From Tubulanus polymorphus (lineage: Eukaryota; Nemertea; Palaeonemertea; Tubulaniformes; Tubulanidae), in NCBI RefSeq assembly GCF_964204645.1, contig NC_134030.1, positions 21,767,210-21,831,209 of the forward strand: 64,000 nt of DNA. The letters are read 5' to 3'. Every line of letters begins with the position of its first letter. Positions within the stretch are counted from its first letter, which is position 1. Below the pieces are notes generated by a model. The model did not search any database and was not told where the DNA came from. It saw only the letters and a list, made by a program, of their open reading frames with translations. The position numbers and the translations under genes are program-made. Below are positions 34,201-49,200 of the stretch, piece by piece.

Positions 34201-37200
34201 ATAAACTAGGGGTAATGATACAGCATGAAACAGATTTTCAATTAAACTAATTTCAAATCTATTTTCTCCGTGTTTCAGATGAAGTTCATATTAGTTTTAT
34301 GACGCAATTGAATGAAGAGAAAAGACCCCTGACAAACAAAGAGAAACAGTTCATCAGACATGGTCAGTAACACTATGAATTCGGTCTGAGTTCAATTTTC
34401 ACATTTAGTTGACTACACAGGGTTACCACGAGTCTTAAGAGTGTTTAAAGAACTTACTGGCGAAAATGGCTTACTTTTTGGAAAAAGTAGTGATTTACTG
34501 TGTCGCTAGTGTTTAGGATTTATCTGTATTTATCGATTTGCAAAATAAAACGAGCGCCTGTGAATCACACTGAGCTTTTTTTCGTAGGTTTCAAATCCCC
34601 AGTAAATGGTTATAATGAATTTCTATATTTTCAGTTGCTTCAGCAGTTGAATTTATTGTTGATTTCTTTGCTAAAATGTCCGGTAGGTTCCATAAATCAT
34701 TTCAGTAAAAATACTGTGGAGTTTGTTGTGGAATCATTGAATAATTGGTTTATTTTTACTGTAGATGCTGAATTATGTGAACGAGGAATATTCAACATTA
34801 AACGTAGGTTTTAATTCTCATTTATCCTCAACTGAGCGTATAAATTCACGCGCGCTCTAATCTACTGTACTTGTACATGTGCTTTATAATCTACTGTACA
34901 TGTACAAGTCAGGTCTCTGAAGTTTATGTACGTTCTGTAAATACTTTTACCTTGTATTTCAGCTACTGTTGAAATTGCTGGTAAGTTATAATATTCACTA
35001 TGATGTTTAAACTGGTGCTGAGTCTGTTCATTTATAACTGAAATATCACTGTATCTTTTTATAGAAATGTTTGTAAAAGATACACTTAATAAAGAAGTTA
35101 AACAACAGAATGGTGAGTGTTCAGTTAATCTAGGAATCTATCAAGGGAGGAGGGCTTACGACTATAAACTGATTACAAATTAAACATATTTTCTCTAATT
35201 ACAGGAAACCTCGTCACACAAATAGAAAACCAGAAAGTAACTGATGAAACAAAGACAGGTTTGTTGTACATTAAACTAATAATCATAATTTATCCATAAT
35301 TTATTCAGATGTTGTCAATATTAAACTATTTACCGGTACGAAAAAAGTGTAGATACAAATTTATCCTGCAATAGTGAATAATAGAAACTGTCCTTATGGT
35401 TGATATTACAGAAATGGGAGTGGCCGACTGGGGCCGTTTTGTGAACAAAGATATTTGTGGTAAGACTGAAAATGTTATTCTTTCCCGTTTTTTCACGCTA
35501 ATTACAATCGTTTTGTTAATGAGAAATCTGAAGTACAATAAAACCAGCTAGACCCGGTGATGTGGAACAATTGGCAACGTTGTCAAAATTCATCCGCTTT
35601 CTGGGAAATTTAACGTGTTATAAAACCCGGTTAATCCAGATGTATTTGGATGAAATTCTAGTTAGAACTAATCTACCAGATCAGTTCAAACTAGAATTTC
35701 ATGAATTTCATGTATTGTAATTTCATTAGAATAACATGAATATTGACCAGACAAAGATATTTGAGCGAAAGTTTTATTCTTTTATTTTTTACGTTTATTA
35801 CAAATCGTTTCGTTAATGAGAAATCCGAGGTACAATAATAATATCACTACCTGGTAATGTGGAACAATTGGCAACGTTGTCAAAATTCATCCGCTTTGTG
35901 AAAAATTTAAGGTTTAATAATACCCGGTTAATCCAGATGTATTTGAGTGAAATTCTAGTTTGAACTGATCTGATCAATATTCATGTTATTTTATTCTATT
36001 CATTTGTAGAATCAGTTTTATTGGCGTCAAGTTTGCAGAAATTAGAAGAGAACAAACATTCTACAGAACTAGATAAAAGTAAGTGTAAACTTTCTTTGTC
36101 CCTAGAACTAAATTTACAGAGTATTTGATGACCATGAATTGAAGATGAAATTTATTGATGTCATCAGATTATCAGAGGCATCTGTTATGATTCAGAGCCA
36201 CGTTTTAAGTGGTTTTAAACTAAGAATGTTGCTAGGTGACAGTTTGTGTTGATGTGACTATTCTTAAGACCGAGTTCGAATCATAGCTTGAAGAAACCGT
36301 GTTTTGATTGTCATGCATACATCACATGGGGTGGCTCTGACAATATCCAAATCATATCATCATTAGAGGCTAGCTGAGGGTGATTTCTGTCCAAATCTTG
36401 CATTATGGGAAATGATTTTGTGATAAGTTTATTTCATTGTTCAACTGTTTTTCAGGTATCTATGAAATAAGCCGAGCTATCCACGTGATTTCTCTTAATT
36501 TTCTGATAAAAAAACTTGTTGGATTGAATTTTTATCAGATATTTGAAAAGAGGTTTAAAATAGCAGTGTTGATTTTAGCAGTAGTTGATGCTGTGTTGGA
36601 ATCATGAATTATATTCTTTTTTTCAGAAATTAAATTGAAAATCGCAGTTTTTGAATCTATCAAAGGTAAGAGGTTTATGTATAGATTGCATCAGAATCAG
36701 CAGGGTTTATTCCATCATTTTCCAAGATTCAACTTAAGCTCAATTTGTTTTCTGAGAACTCAATTTCAGTTCTGATGTCATTTTCCTGGTAATTTATCTT
36801 CACGAATCACTTCTAGAATTGTACGCTGAACGAGCTGAAAGATTTCAGAAAGAACTCAAAGAGAAACTGAAACAAGAGGAAAATGAAGAGAGAAAAAATG
36901 AGGAGGAATTGAACAGAATAATTCACAGTTCAGTTTGTCAGGCGTTTAAATATATCACTGATATGAATGAAAGTAAATATCGATTTTATATCTCAAATTA
37001 TACATGCACTTAACATGTCACATATTATGTGTGAATGAATGCTCATGTAACATGTTCATGTGAATGAATGCACATGTAACATGCTACATGTAACATGTGA
37101 ATGAATGCGCATGTAACATGTTCATGTAAATTAATGCACATGTTGCATGTTTAGTTCTCTGATATATTTCAGAAACTCTGATGGATAATAAAGTTGTAGG

Positions 37201-40200
37201 ATATGGAGGTTTGTAAATAGTTCAATCACAAACCAGTTTTCATCGTAAATAATCTGTTTGATTTTTCTCAATTTATATTTCAGTGAGTCCAGAAGAGATA
37301 AGTGAGTTCTGATTGATATTTGTTAATATTCTCAGTACAGTAGACTGCGCGCTTGCCGCTGATTTCATGTTGTAATTCGTCATATTTACCTGTTTATAAG
37401 TTGCAGTGATTTTCTATATTGATAGATTCTAAACTACGTGAATTAGCCGATAAAGAGTTTGAAGACAGGAAAGGTACCGTACACATTACAAAGTGTGATG
37501 ATGCTTGAATGGATTGTTTTGATATCGGTTACCCTAGATCCGGGTGTCGTACATAGAAAGCAAGCTAACCATTAGACCATGGGCGTATAAATTAGTCTAG
37601 TTTATACGCTCATGAGTAGACCAATAGAACTGTTTAGTGTTTATACAGCTTGTCCTATATGCGGAACGCTGTGACCTTTTTTGAGCCCAAAAAGTTCATT
37701 TTTGCCCTGAATTCCGAGACCTGTAGCTTCCGAATGGTTTGCCATTTTTCATTGAAATTCGTTATGGATATTTTTCGAAGGGCTCTTAAACATATCAGAT
37801 GGGCTGACGTTGAATAATGGAATTTAGTAATGTTTTAAATTTTATTGATGTTTATGATCAATGTTTATTACAGTCGGTATAAAGACACTTGTAGAGATAG
37901 TGCCTCTAATACTGAATATACCGCACCAAATCAGCACTGGTAAGTGACTACACTGAAACTGGATGTTTGAATTGAAATTCAATACAGTAAACTTTAAATT
38001 TGTCGAGAATCAGGAAAATCGGTTTATCACAAACTTAAGGAATCTTTATTTGAATTTAATTTAATTTGTAGACTTGTATTCAGCTGGACGAGATCCAGTT
38101 ATTCTGCCGGATCGAGCAGGTATTGTATAAGTCCGTAAAAAACTTAAGATAACCAGTTTAATTCCATTCCATAATCATGCCGTTATCAAACGCCAACATA
38201 TTTCAGGGAATAAATCCCGCAAATCTAAATTCAGTGGAAATACCATTCTTTATAATGCCTTGTACTTCATCGGTCCCAACTGTTGCATCATGAAGGACTT
38301 TCACTGTGAACAAAATTTGAGTTTTTTAAGAGCATTAGCCTGAAATATTCTGCAACTGATCTTTGTCCCTGAAAGGACGATTAATTCTTCTAAGTTCTTG
38401 TAACGAATCCTTAAACTGCTCGTTATTAAAACCAGAAATCGCTCTTCCGTCATATACCTAATTGTTTGGTTAAGGCCCTGAAAATGGGGTTCTAACCATG
38501 GTTTACTGGTATTTTTAATGTCAAAATGCAAACTTAAAGCAACAACGGTTTTATAATGAAACCACACTCAATGAATGCTGTGTCTATGTTTGCTGTTTTT
38601 ATGTGAATTTCAGTGGAATATTTCAAGGAAGAATTCATTAATGCAATACAATCTGATGAATCATTGACAACTGCTACTCAAACTGCTTTAGATAACGGTA
38701 AGTAACATCTACAGTAAACTACATTTGCATCTACAGTAAACTGCATTTACATCTACAATAAACTACATTTACATCTACAGTAAACTAAATTTACATCTAC
38801 AGTAAACTACATTTACATCTACAGTAAACTACATTTAATACATCTACAGTAAACTACATTTACATCTACAGTAAACTACATTTACATCTACAGTCAACAA
38901 TTAGATACGTTTATTCACTAAGATTGTCAATCATAGAAATTTGTTTGTGGTTTTTTAGAATCAAGTAAAATCAACGAATTCTTGAGGAAAGAAAAGTCGA
39001 ATGGTAAAATTGTTTGATAAAATGCGGATAATTTGTTTGTTTTCACGAACCGAAAAATAATTCAAACGTTTTTCTTCTATTTCTTAGTTAATAGAATTTA
39101 TGGTGAAGTGAAAAAGAGAATAGAATCAATATCTACAGGTTTGTATTTTAATGATTTTCTATCAATTCTTGCATTTAAATGTCGGATATATTTCCTCGTG
39201 TTGAGGTTTCTTTTCATAAAGCATGTTATAATATATCATATTTCTAATAAACATATCATATCATATCATATACCACTATCATATACAATGTCATCAAGTA
39301 CATATATAAAATACGTATATCACATATCATATCACGTCATACCAGACATCATTTATGCTTGTAAAATGTGATTTTGAAGGTGATGAGTTTTGTTTTACTT
39401 TTTATCACGGATTGATTCATTGCTGAATTTACGTTATATTTCTATTTGTGATTTCAGAGGAATTAAATGAACGAGGAATCGTAGTTTATAGAAGTGAGTA
39501 AAAGTCAATTTGTCTGATTTGAATTCTAATCTGTTCATCAATTCCATAGTTTTCCTGTTCCATAGTTACCCTGATCCCATAAACTCCTAACAAGAGACTC
39601 CCAACACTAGAATCATAACCCCCCAGTTATTTTTAATTCAGATCTAAATCAAATTAAGTAAGAATTTTATAGTAAAAGTGAACTGTATGAATTTAACTGT
39701 TTAGATCTAATTAATGTATATTTATTAGTTACTGTTGTTTTCTGTTTTTCAGTAAAAGATGAAACAGCGAGTAAGTACTGATAACAACTTCCATGTTAAA
39801 GTTTAGATAAATATATATATGTCATGTCCTGTTTTAAATAGTAGTGGTTCTTATTAAAATCCAGTGAAACCGTTTTACAGATGATGAAAATACTTCCTTC
39901 AAGACTAAAGGAAGGATTGTGAAAGAAGATCATGTTTCTCTGTCCCTGCAGTAATCTATTATGTGTATTATTTTTCAGTGAGTCACATCAAACCAATTAT
40001 TGCAAACAGAATCCTAGATTTTGAAGGTGAATACTGTTGACTGTTAGGTGTTCTTATTAACGAATTAAACCGGTACCGAGTGGTCGACTAGTACTGAGTT
40101 AGGGTGAAGGTCGACTGGCATTGAGTAAGGGTGAAGGTCGACTGGTACTGAGTAAGGGTGAAGGTCGACTGGTACTGAGTAAGGGTGAAGGTCGACTGGT

Positions 40201-43200
40201 AGTGAGTAAGGGTGAAGGTCGACTGGTACTGAGTAAGGGTGGCGGTCGACTGGTACTGAGTAAGGGTGAAGGTCGACTGGTACTGAGTAAGGGTGGCGGT
40301 CGACTGGTATTGAGTAAGGGTGAAGGTCGACTGGTACTGAGTAAGGGTGAAGGTCGACTGGTAGTGAGTAAGGGTGAAGGTCGACTGGTATTGAGTAAGG
40401 GTGAAGGTCGACTGGTACTGAGTAAGGGTGAAGGTCGACTAGTACTGAGTAAGGGTGAAGGTCGACTGGTATTGAGTAAGGGTGAAGGTCGACTGGTATT
40501 GAGTAAGGGTGAAGGTCGACTGGTACTGAGTAAGGGTGGCGGTCGACTGGTACTGAGTAAGGGTGAAGGTCGACTGGTACTGAGTAAGGGTGAAGGTCGA
40601 CTGGTACTGAGTAAGGGTGAAGGTCGACTGGTACTGAGTAAGGGTGGCGGTCGACTGGTATTGAGTAAGGGTGAAGGTCGACTGGTACTGAGTAAGGGTG
40701 AAGGTCGACTGGTAGTGAGTAAGGGTGAAGGTCGACTGGTACTGAGTAAGGGTGAAGGTCGACTGTATTTTTAAGAGGATATTTGACGCTGTAGCAGCAT
40801 ATGAAAAGTTTACAACATCAGTCGATGTCACAGTTGTTTCTAATGAGCATTATATAATTACAGATTCACTAGAGACTGTTTTAGAAGAGAAATGTAAAGA
40901 CAATCTCAGTATGTGGTCATCAAAACAGTGGGAATATGATATATCTACCGCGAGTAAGTTCAAGGTGAAATCAGTTTGTGATTTATAATAGAATTCTATT
41001 GTATAAAAACTTGTCTATTGTTTATTACATGTAGTGTCTGTACTCAGTGAATTTACCAGTACAACTTTAAAGACAAACACAGGTTATTGGAAACAAGTCA
41101 AAGAATGTTTCGGTAAATGATAAATTCTTGTTTCGCTTCTGAATGTTTTTAGTGATCAGATTTTTATGTTTTGAATAATAATTGTTTGTTCTGTTTGAAT
41201 AGGAGATAAAATTGACAGTGAAAAAAATACAACTGAACTTACAAAAACAGGTGAATATCAATAGAATAACAGTTCTTTACTCAAATTAACAAATTGAATT
41301 TTGAAGTTGGATATCGAGTCTAGATATTTTAATTTCTCTGGTAAACTATTCCAGAATTTCGCTCCTTGAATTTTCATAGATATATACTTGTATTTAGATT
41401 TAGCAAAGATTTTGGGTGTTCCTGAGAATGAAAAAATCTTAGTGAAAATATTAGTTTATTTACTCCACAATTATACAATTGCGCAGAGCAGAAAATTATT
41501 TTACAATATACATTGCGACATTTAACATTTGAAATGTATTAAACATTTGCGTATATACAACGCCAGTTTTTTAAGGGTTTGGCAATTTGACTTGAACAAA
41601 TCATACAATTTTACGTTATTGGGGAATCTCTAATAACGCTCCGGGATGTATCTTGCTCTGGATTCCTGGGGCAGACGAGTAAAAAGTGATATTCGTCCCC
41701 CACCGCCTCTAAATCACACTTTTGGCACGGCCTATTGGCACGGGCAATTATATAGGACTATATATATAACCACTGACCAAGTGAACTAGTTCTATTGGTC
41801 TAAATTTTTAAGTGTGTAACTGTAGATGAGTTAAATCCGTTGCGTTTAAACTAGGAAGTTACTCATTATCATCGGTTCAATTCTCGGCTAGAAATCGAGC
41901 ATAGCTTGAAAAAAAACATGTTTAGAGTGTAAAACTAAGAGGTGTTTGAAAGTCGTCTTTGTTTACATTTTTTATCGGTATGAAAATTAAGTCAAACAAA
42001 TTTTGTTTGTTTATACGTAGTTGATGAGTGTTTGGGTGAATGCATTAAAACAATGGTTGATGAATGGAATCCTGGTGAGTACCCCTCATATGGTGGCTGA
42101 TAAGGGCCACGAAAATATGTCCTGACAAAAAAATAATTGCGTAATGAAAAATGAATTTCCATCTAAAAATATTCGTGAGTAAAAATAATTTGAGTTCAAT
42201 TTGAGTACAGGACTCAAATGCAAATCGTAATTTCAGTACCTGAGTACCATAAGCTATTGGACCTTGAGTGAGTACCATTTATTGACTGTCGGAATAAGTC
42301 AGTATGATGAGAGTACATGCGGAGTACTTTAGCAAAAATAATAGACATGTATACTTATAATCGCGCTGTTGTTTTAATTCACCATTAATTAATTATTACT
42401 CACACAATCAGTTAGACAGCTGTCAATTCGACGCCTGTGATAACAGTTTGTTTTGTAATTAATTGTGTGCTCAAACATGTCTGTCAACTTTTATAGTATT
42501 ATATAAATAGAATGTAAATCCATGAACAGCAGTTGAGTTTGAGACGAGTCTTGGAGCCTGATACATCTTTCAGGCAAATTCCCAAGCTACTCGATTGAGA
42601 ATCTAAAGAATAAAATCGTCTACGTTTAGTGCTGAAAACTACTAGCTTTCTCATTGTTGCATAACTCAGGATTTAATCGTAGCTGGAGCTTCCCCGAAAG
42701 ACGAGTTAGAACAATTAGTTTTGTTAAAGTACAGTCATACAGTCACTCAACTGAGTACCCGGCCCCGGTTACATGAATTGTGTGTAAAGGAATTAAAATG
42801 ATGCTATTCAGAGATCAAGTTGAAACAAACTGCAAAATGAACAAGGTTAAGTGACAGAATTTCATGTTTTGTTGTTTGTAGATGCTTTCAAGTACAACAA
42901 GATGATTATAGGGACAGGTGAATATATCGTATATGAATCACCTAGGGCCGGTTCTATAGTAATCATTATAGTTAAAACCAGTCTAAGACGATTTCGGTTT
43001 TACAGCCGATCTAACAACTTAGAACCAGTTGTAAGATTTAAGACGAATTTTGGATTCAATTTTCGATTATGGAGCCGGCCACTGGTTCAATGAAAAACCA
43101 ATTTGAATTCATAATAAAAATCTGTTTGATTTTCTATCTATTTATATTTCAGCGGGTCCAGAAGAGATAAGTGAGTTCTGAGATGAGTAGAATTTATTTT

Positions 43201-46200
43201 AGATTTTCACTATTTTGATCTTTAAAGTGATTGTTAGATGTGTGTAGTGACGGGTACCGGCATCTGTGTGAACTGATGCAGACAATCACGCACGATTCAT
43301 TGGCTTCACAAGAGCAACAATCATTATGAGTTCAGTGATAACTTGTTATTCATAATTGCCGCCCCCATAAAACATTTTAATGCAATTTATTTCTCCAGAT
43401 ATTTTATACAGAAAAAAATATCACTAAAATAGAAGCCAGTTGTCAATATCATCACGTGGTGGACCTAAAACCTTAAGTAACACTTATCTGTTTATCAGAC
43501 AGTTGTAGTCAGCGCTTGCCTCTGATTTTGTGGAAACAATGAATAATAGTGACGTCGAATTACAAGTCACACGAGTTTGTTTAAGTCAGTGATTTTCTAT
43601 ATTGATAGATTCTAAACTACATGAATTAGCTGATAAAGAGTTTGAAGATAAGAAAGGTACTGTACACATTACAAAGTGTGAAATTCAACATCTTTCATGT
43701 CTTAAATCTTATTGATGTTTTATGATCAATGATGTTTATTACAGTCATTAGGGAACAATCATTCGAACGTATAAAGACACCGGAAGAAATATTGCCTCTA
43801 AAACTGAAAATACCGGCACAACTCGGCACTGGTAAGTGACTACACTGAAAAACTGCATGTTTGAATTGGAATTCGATACAGTAAACTTTGCCTCGAATAA
43901 ACTGTTAATATTTCACTGAGTTGAGAATCAGGTTAATCCTTTTATCACAAAACTTTCAGTATTTTCAAAATTTTAAGATTTTATCTAAAATTTTTGTAGA
44001 TTTTGATTCAGCTGGACGAGATGCAGTTATTCTGCCGGATCAAGCAGGTATTGTATAAGTTAAGTCTGTAAAAAAAACTTAAGATAACCCGTTTAATGTC
44101 ACTGATCTCTTAACGCCAACATATTTCAGGGAACAAATGCCGCAAATCTAAATTCAATGGAAATACCATTCTTTATAAAGCCACATATTTCATCGGTGCC
44201 AACAGTGGTATTATGAAAGACTTTTTCTGTGATAACAAAATTTTCAGTTTTTTAAGAGCACTAGCCTGAAATATATTCTGCAACTGATCTTTGTCCTTGA
44301 AAAGACGATAAATTCTTCTAAGTTCTTGTAACGAATCCTTAAACTGCTCTTTATTAATACCAGAAATCGCTCTTCCGTCATATACCTAATTGTGAGGTTA
44401 AGGCCCTGTTTATGGTGTTCTAACCCATGGTTTACTGGTCTTTTGAATGTCCAGGAAGTGAATGTCTTTTAAAGCGACAAAAGTTTTAAATTCAGAAACC
44501 ACACTCAATGAATGTTGTGTCTATGTTTGCTGTTTTTATGTGAATTTCAGTGAAATATTTCAAGGATGAATTCATTATTGCAATACAATCTGATGAATCA
44601 TTGAAAACTGCTACTCGAACTGCTTTAGATAACAGTAAGTTACGTCTACAGTAAACTACATTTATATCTACAGTAAACTACATTTACATCCATAGTAAAC
44701 TACATTTACATCTACAGTAAACTACATTTGTGTACATCTGTAAGACTACATTTATCTACAAAATCAAAAATTAGATACAGTTATTCACTAAGATTTTCGA
44801 TTCTTGAAATTTTTTTCTATTCTTAAGCATCAAGCGAAATCAACAATTTGCTGAAGAAAGAAAACTGGAAAGGTAAATTGTTTGATGAAATGTGTGTAAA
44901 ATGTTTATTTTTACGAATAAAAAAAATGAATATTTTAGGAACCACAAATGACTGGTTTATTTTAATCACTTCTATGATTTCAAATTAACTGCTGATTTTA
45001 CTGTGTAAAACAATTTAAAGATTTTCTTCTATTTTCAGTTAATGGAATTTATAATGATGTGAAATCCAGAATACAATCAATGTCTACAGGTTTGTATTTC
45101 AACGATTCACTATCAATTCACCCATTAAAATGTAACCGTATTCTCCCCCGGGCAAGCGCCCTTTTTGTGACCCATATCATATCATTTCATCACATCATAC
45201 ACTTGTATAACGGTTTATTCCAATTTCGCCGCTTATTTATTCCAATTTGGCCTTTTTCCCAATCAACCCCTTTTCCCATTTTGCCCCTTTCCTATTTCGC
45301 CCTTTGTTCACATTTTCACCCCGTTTTTGTACATTTTCAAAGAAGCTTAGTTGAATTTAAGCTGCATTGTAACATGATTATGTTAATTGTGCCTGTGCCT
45401 AAATAACTTCAGTCATTTAGATTATGTGAATTTCAATCAAAAACAGAAAGGTACAAGGTGGAAAAGGGGCAAAAAAAAGATTGGCGGGGCTGAAAAAATG
45501 GTAAGGGTGAAATTGAAAACGAGTGAGATGGGAAGGGGCTAAATGGAAAAGGGGTCAACTAGGAAGGGAAGACATCTTGTATATCATGTCAACACGCATG
45601 CACGCACGTCGCACGCACGCACGCACGCACACAATCATATTGCGTTACGTCATTTTTGCTTGTAAAATGTAATTTCGAAGTTGATTAACTTCATTTTATT
45701 TTTCATCACGGAACGATTTTCATTGCTGAATTTACGTTCTTTTTCTATTTGTGATTTCAGAGGAATTAAAGAAACGAAAGGAACGAAAAATCGTAGCTTA
45801 TAGAAGTGAGTAAAATGCGTGTTTGATTTATTCAACAATTCCACAGTTTTGAGTTACCCTAAACCTATTAACACTAACACTAGACTCCCTTCCCCTAACA
45901 CTAACTAGACTTCTAAGCTGTCCACTATTGAGATGAACAAAATTCAAAGAAATAGAAAATTAGGATATTTTTTTCTCAAAATCGCTTCACATCGCAAAAA
46001 TACCTCAAACTCTTGACAAAAAACATAGACCAATATTACATACAATCTTGAAAATAAAGTATAGAATTAAAGCACACTGAATAATCATATAATGAATAAT
46101 AATGATAATTTCAAAAAAAATAACAGAATTAAACATCAGCAGAAATAAATACTCATGAAAAAGAATAAATCTATAACTTTTTTTTGAAAGATGATAAAAG

Positions 46201-49200
46201 CGTTTAGTCGCAATGATATTCTACAAATGAATAAGATTTAAAGAAATTTAGATTTAAATGAAAACAAGTGAAAAGTGAACTGTATGAATTAACTTGTTTA
46301 TATATACTCAATGTTTATATATGAATTATTGTTGTTTTCTGTTTTTCAGTAAAAGATGAAATAGCGAGTAAGTACTGATAACATCTTCCACATTAGAGTC
46401 TAGATAAATAGATATTTGTCATGTCCTGTTTTGAATAATGGTTCTCATATAGCTCCTAAATCAGTTCAGAGTACTTGAAATGCTGCACGAAATGCTGCCT
46501 TAGAAAGGAAACATTTCAGGGGCTTCCCACATTCATCAATGGATGAAATTGCCCGTGGAGGCTTCGGGCGGATCTAGCCTAGGTTTCTGTGAGTACCGCT
46601 CAACTGTGGAAGGGTAAGCCCAATCATAACCCAATTACGGTACTCCCTCAGAAAATCGTGAAGTTTTCTAGGAAATATTTATGAAAGCAATAAGAAGGTT
46701 ACCATTTTCGATTATTCGAATTAACCATTTCTATTACTTCTACCAGATTACTAGCCTGGAATATAACATACATGGTGTACAACTCAAACCCTGATCAAAT
46801 TCAAATCAACTCATCGATAATAACTCGCTTGCCAGGGGTAATTTCTTCCTGTTAAAACGAGATTTTCACGAGGAACGTGAAAAATAGAAGGGTTTTTCTA
46901 CAAACTGAGTACCGTTCAAGGCGGTAGTAGGTTACGGTAAGCTGGATCCACCCCTGGGCGGCTTGTTCCACAAATTTGGGGTACTACATGTACTATTACT
47001 TCTTCATGGCTCGTAGTATTTGACTCGCAGTGGCTTTCGACTTAAATGAATAAATCTGTGGAGATGAAAAAATTGTCCTGATTGATCTTCGATATCCCGG
47101 TTTATTTATAAATCAGTACAATCAATATTCATTCTCTGGTTTATCGACTTGATTTGTAGATGTGAAAGGAGAACATGTTTCCCTCTCCCTGCAGTAATCT
47201 ATTGTGTTTATTCTGTTTCAGTGAAAAACATCAAACTAATTATTGCAAACAGAATCCCAATATATAAAGGTGAATACATTGTGTAGACTGTTAAGTTATA
47301 CTAGCAAAGAACCAGCCGTCCTGAACGGGTTTTATCGTGATTGAGTTTGAGTTGATTATTTTACTTCTCATGTGGAATACACAGTTATTTCGCATAAAGT
47401 CGACTGTATTTTGTAGGAGGATATTGTGACGCTATAGCAACATAAATAGTTTACATCAGTTGACATCATGATAGTTTATAAATATGTCTTTGCTCCTCAT
47501 TAGGTACATTTTAACATTTATAATTACAGGCACGCTAGTGACTGTTTTAGAAGAGAAATGTAAAAAGGCTTCCAGTTGGACATTCAAGAACTGGGTTTAT
47601 GATATATCACTCGTGTGTAAGTTCACAGTGAAATTAGTTTGTGATTTATAATAGAATTCTATTGTATAAAAACTTGTCTATTGTTTATTACATATAGTGT
47701 CTGAACTCAGTGAATTAACCAGTAAAACTTTAAAGACAAACACAGGTTATTGGAAACAAGTCAAAGAATGTTTCGGTGAATTATAAATTCTCGTTTCACT
47801 GAATATTAAGCTTTTTATTAAATAATTCAATCTAAATTTTGAATAATAATTGTTTCTGTTTGAATAGGAGATGAAATTGACAGGGAAACAAATAAAACTG
47901 AACTGACAGAAATAGGTGAATATAAAAAAAGATTCAGATAAACAAAATCATTGAGTTCATTAAAGATGAAATTAATCAGATCTCCAGAGGCATCAGTTTT
48001 GATTCAGAGTAATGTAAGATAAAAGTGTTTGAAAGACGTCGTCACTGTTTGATTGTTCACAGTTTGTATCTATGTGAAAATTTAATTTGTTTATAGTTGA
48101 TGAGTGTTTGCGTGAATGCACTAAAACAATGCGTGATAAATGGAGTTCTGGTGAGTACCCCTCATCAGTACTTCTCGTGAGTACATCTCATGAGTACCAA
48201 TTATGAGTACCTCTTTTAAGTACTTCTCATGAGTGAGTACCATATTCAAATAACTACCAGGCATCTTGGGTACGTCAAGTACAGGACTCAAATACAAATC
48301 GGAAATTGAGTACCCGCGAGTAACATATAGAAACCAGAAGTTTAGTGAGTTTAGTAATTTAACACAGATTAACAGTCCGGTACCTGAATAAAGACGTTTC
48401 CAGTTTCAAGGCGCCAGTGAGTTTCTAGTGAAATGGCGGTGCGCAGTGGGAGACCCCTTTGGCGTGTAATCTCGAACTCAAGCGGTTACAAATTAGTCGT
48501 CAGGAAAGATATTCAAAGAATTTTAATGCAGGCCCAAACTGCAAATAACCCTCTTTAACCTCTGCGAAAACTGGAAATATAGCTTTAAGAGATACTTAGA
48601 TATTTTAAAATTAATAAATATCGCGATTTCTTTTACGCGCGGTTAAGATATGCGGTCCTTGGTTCAACATTGTCACTGTTCTCAATGTTTGCGTTCAAAA
48701 CATCCAAAAATCATGTATAAATGCTGTATAACTTAAGTTCATCGAACAAGGGACTGCAGAACTATATGATATTCAATCTAAAGTTATGTTTGAAAAATGA
48801 GCGCAAATTATCGCAACAATGGGGACCTCGAGGGACCGCCACAAAATGACGCCTAGAAACTGGAAACCCTTTATTATGACATTTAAATGATGCAATTCAT
48901 TGATCAAGTTAAACTAGCAGTAAACTGGACCAGTCTGAATGACTAGTTTTCTTTAAGCTTTTATTTCATGTTTTAGTATTTTTAGACGATTTCAAGACCA
49001 ACAAGATGATTGTAGATTCAGGTAAATATGGAAATTCATTCACAGGTAACAGATAAGACTCAATCTTGAATTGAAATAAACTGGTCCCTAAATCTTCAAA
49101 CTGTTTAATAAAGTTTTCTAATTTAAATATCCATCTTTGAAATAAATATATAGCGAGTTTAGCCCGCCGCACACGGCAAAACATTTGTTTCGCCGAAACA

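Noticed and set aside
40121-40774. 217-codon SKGEGRLVL repeat protein
   Set aside because: It is a 27-bp minisatellite with a period divisible by 3, open on both strands, with no start context or splice link; gene A lacks it.
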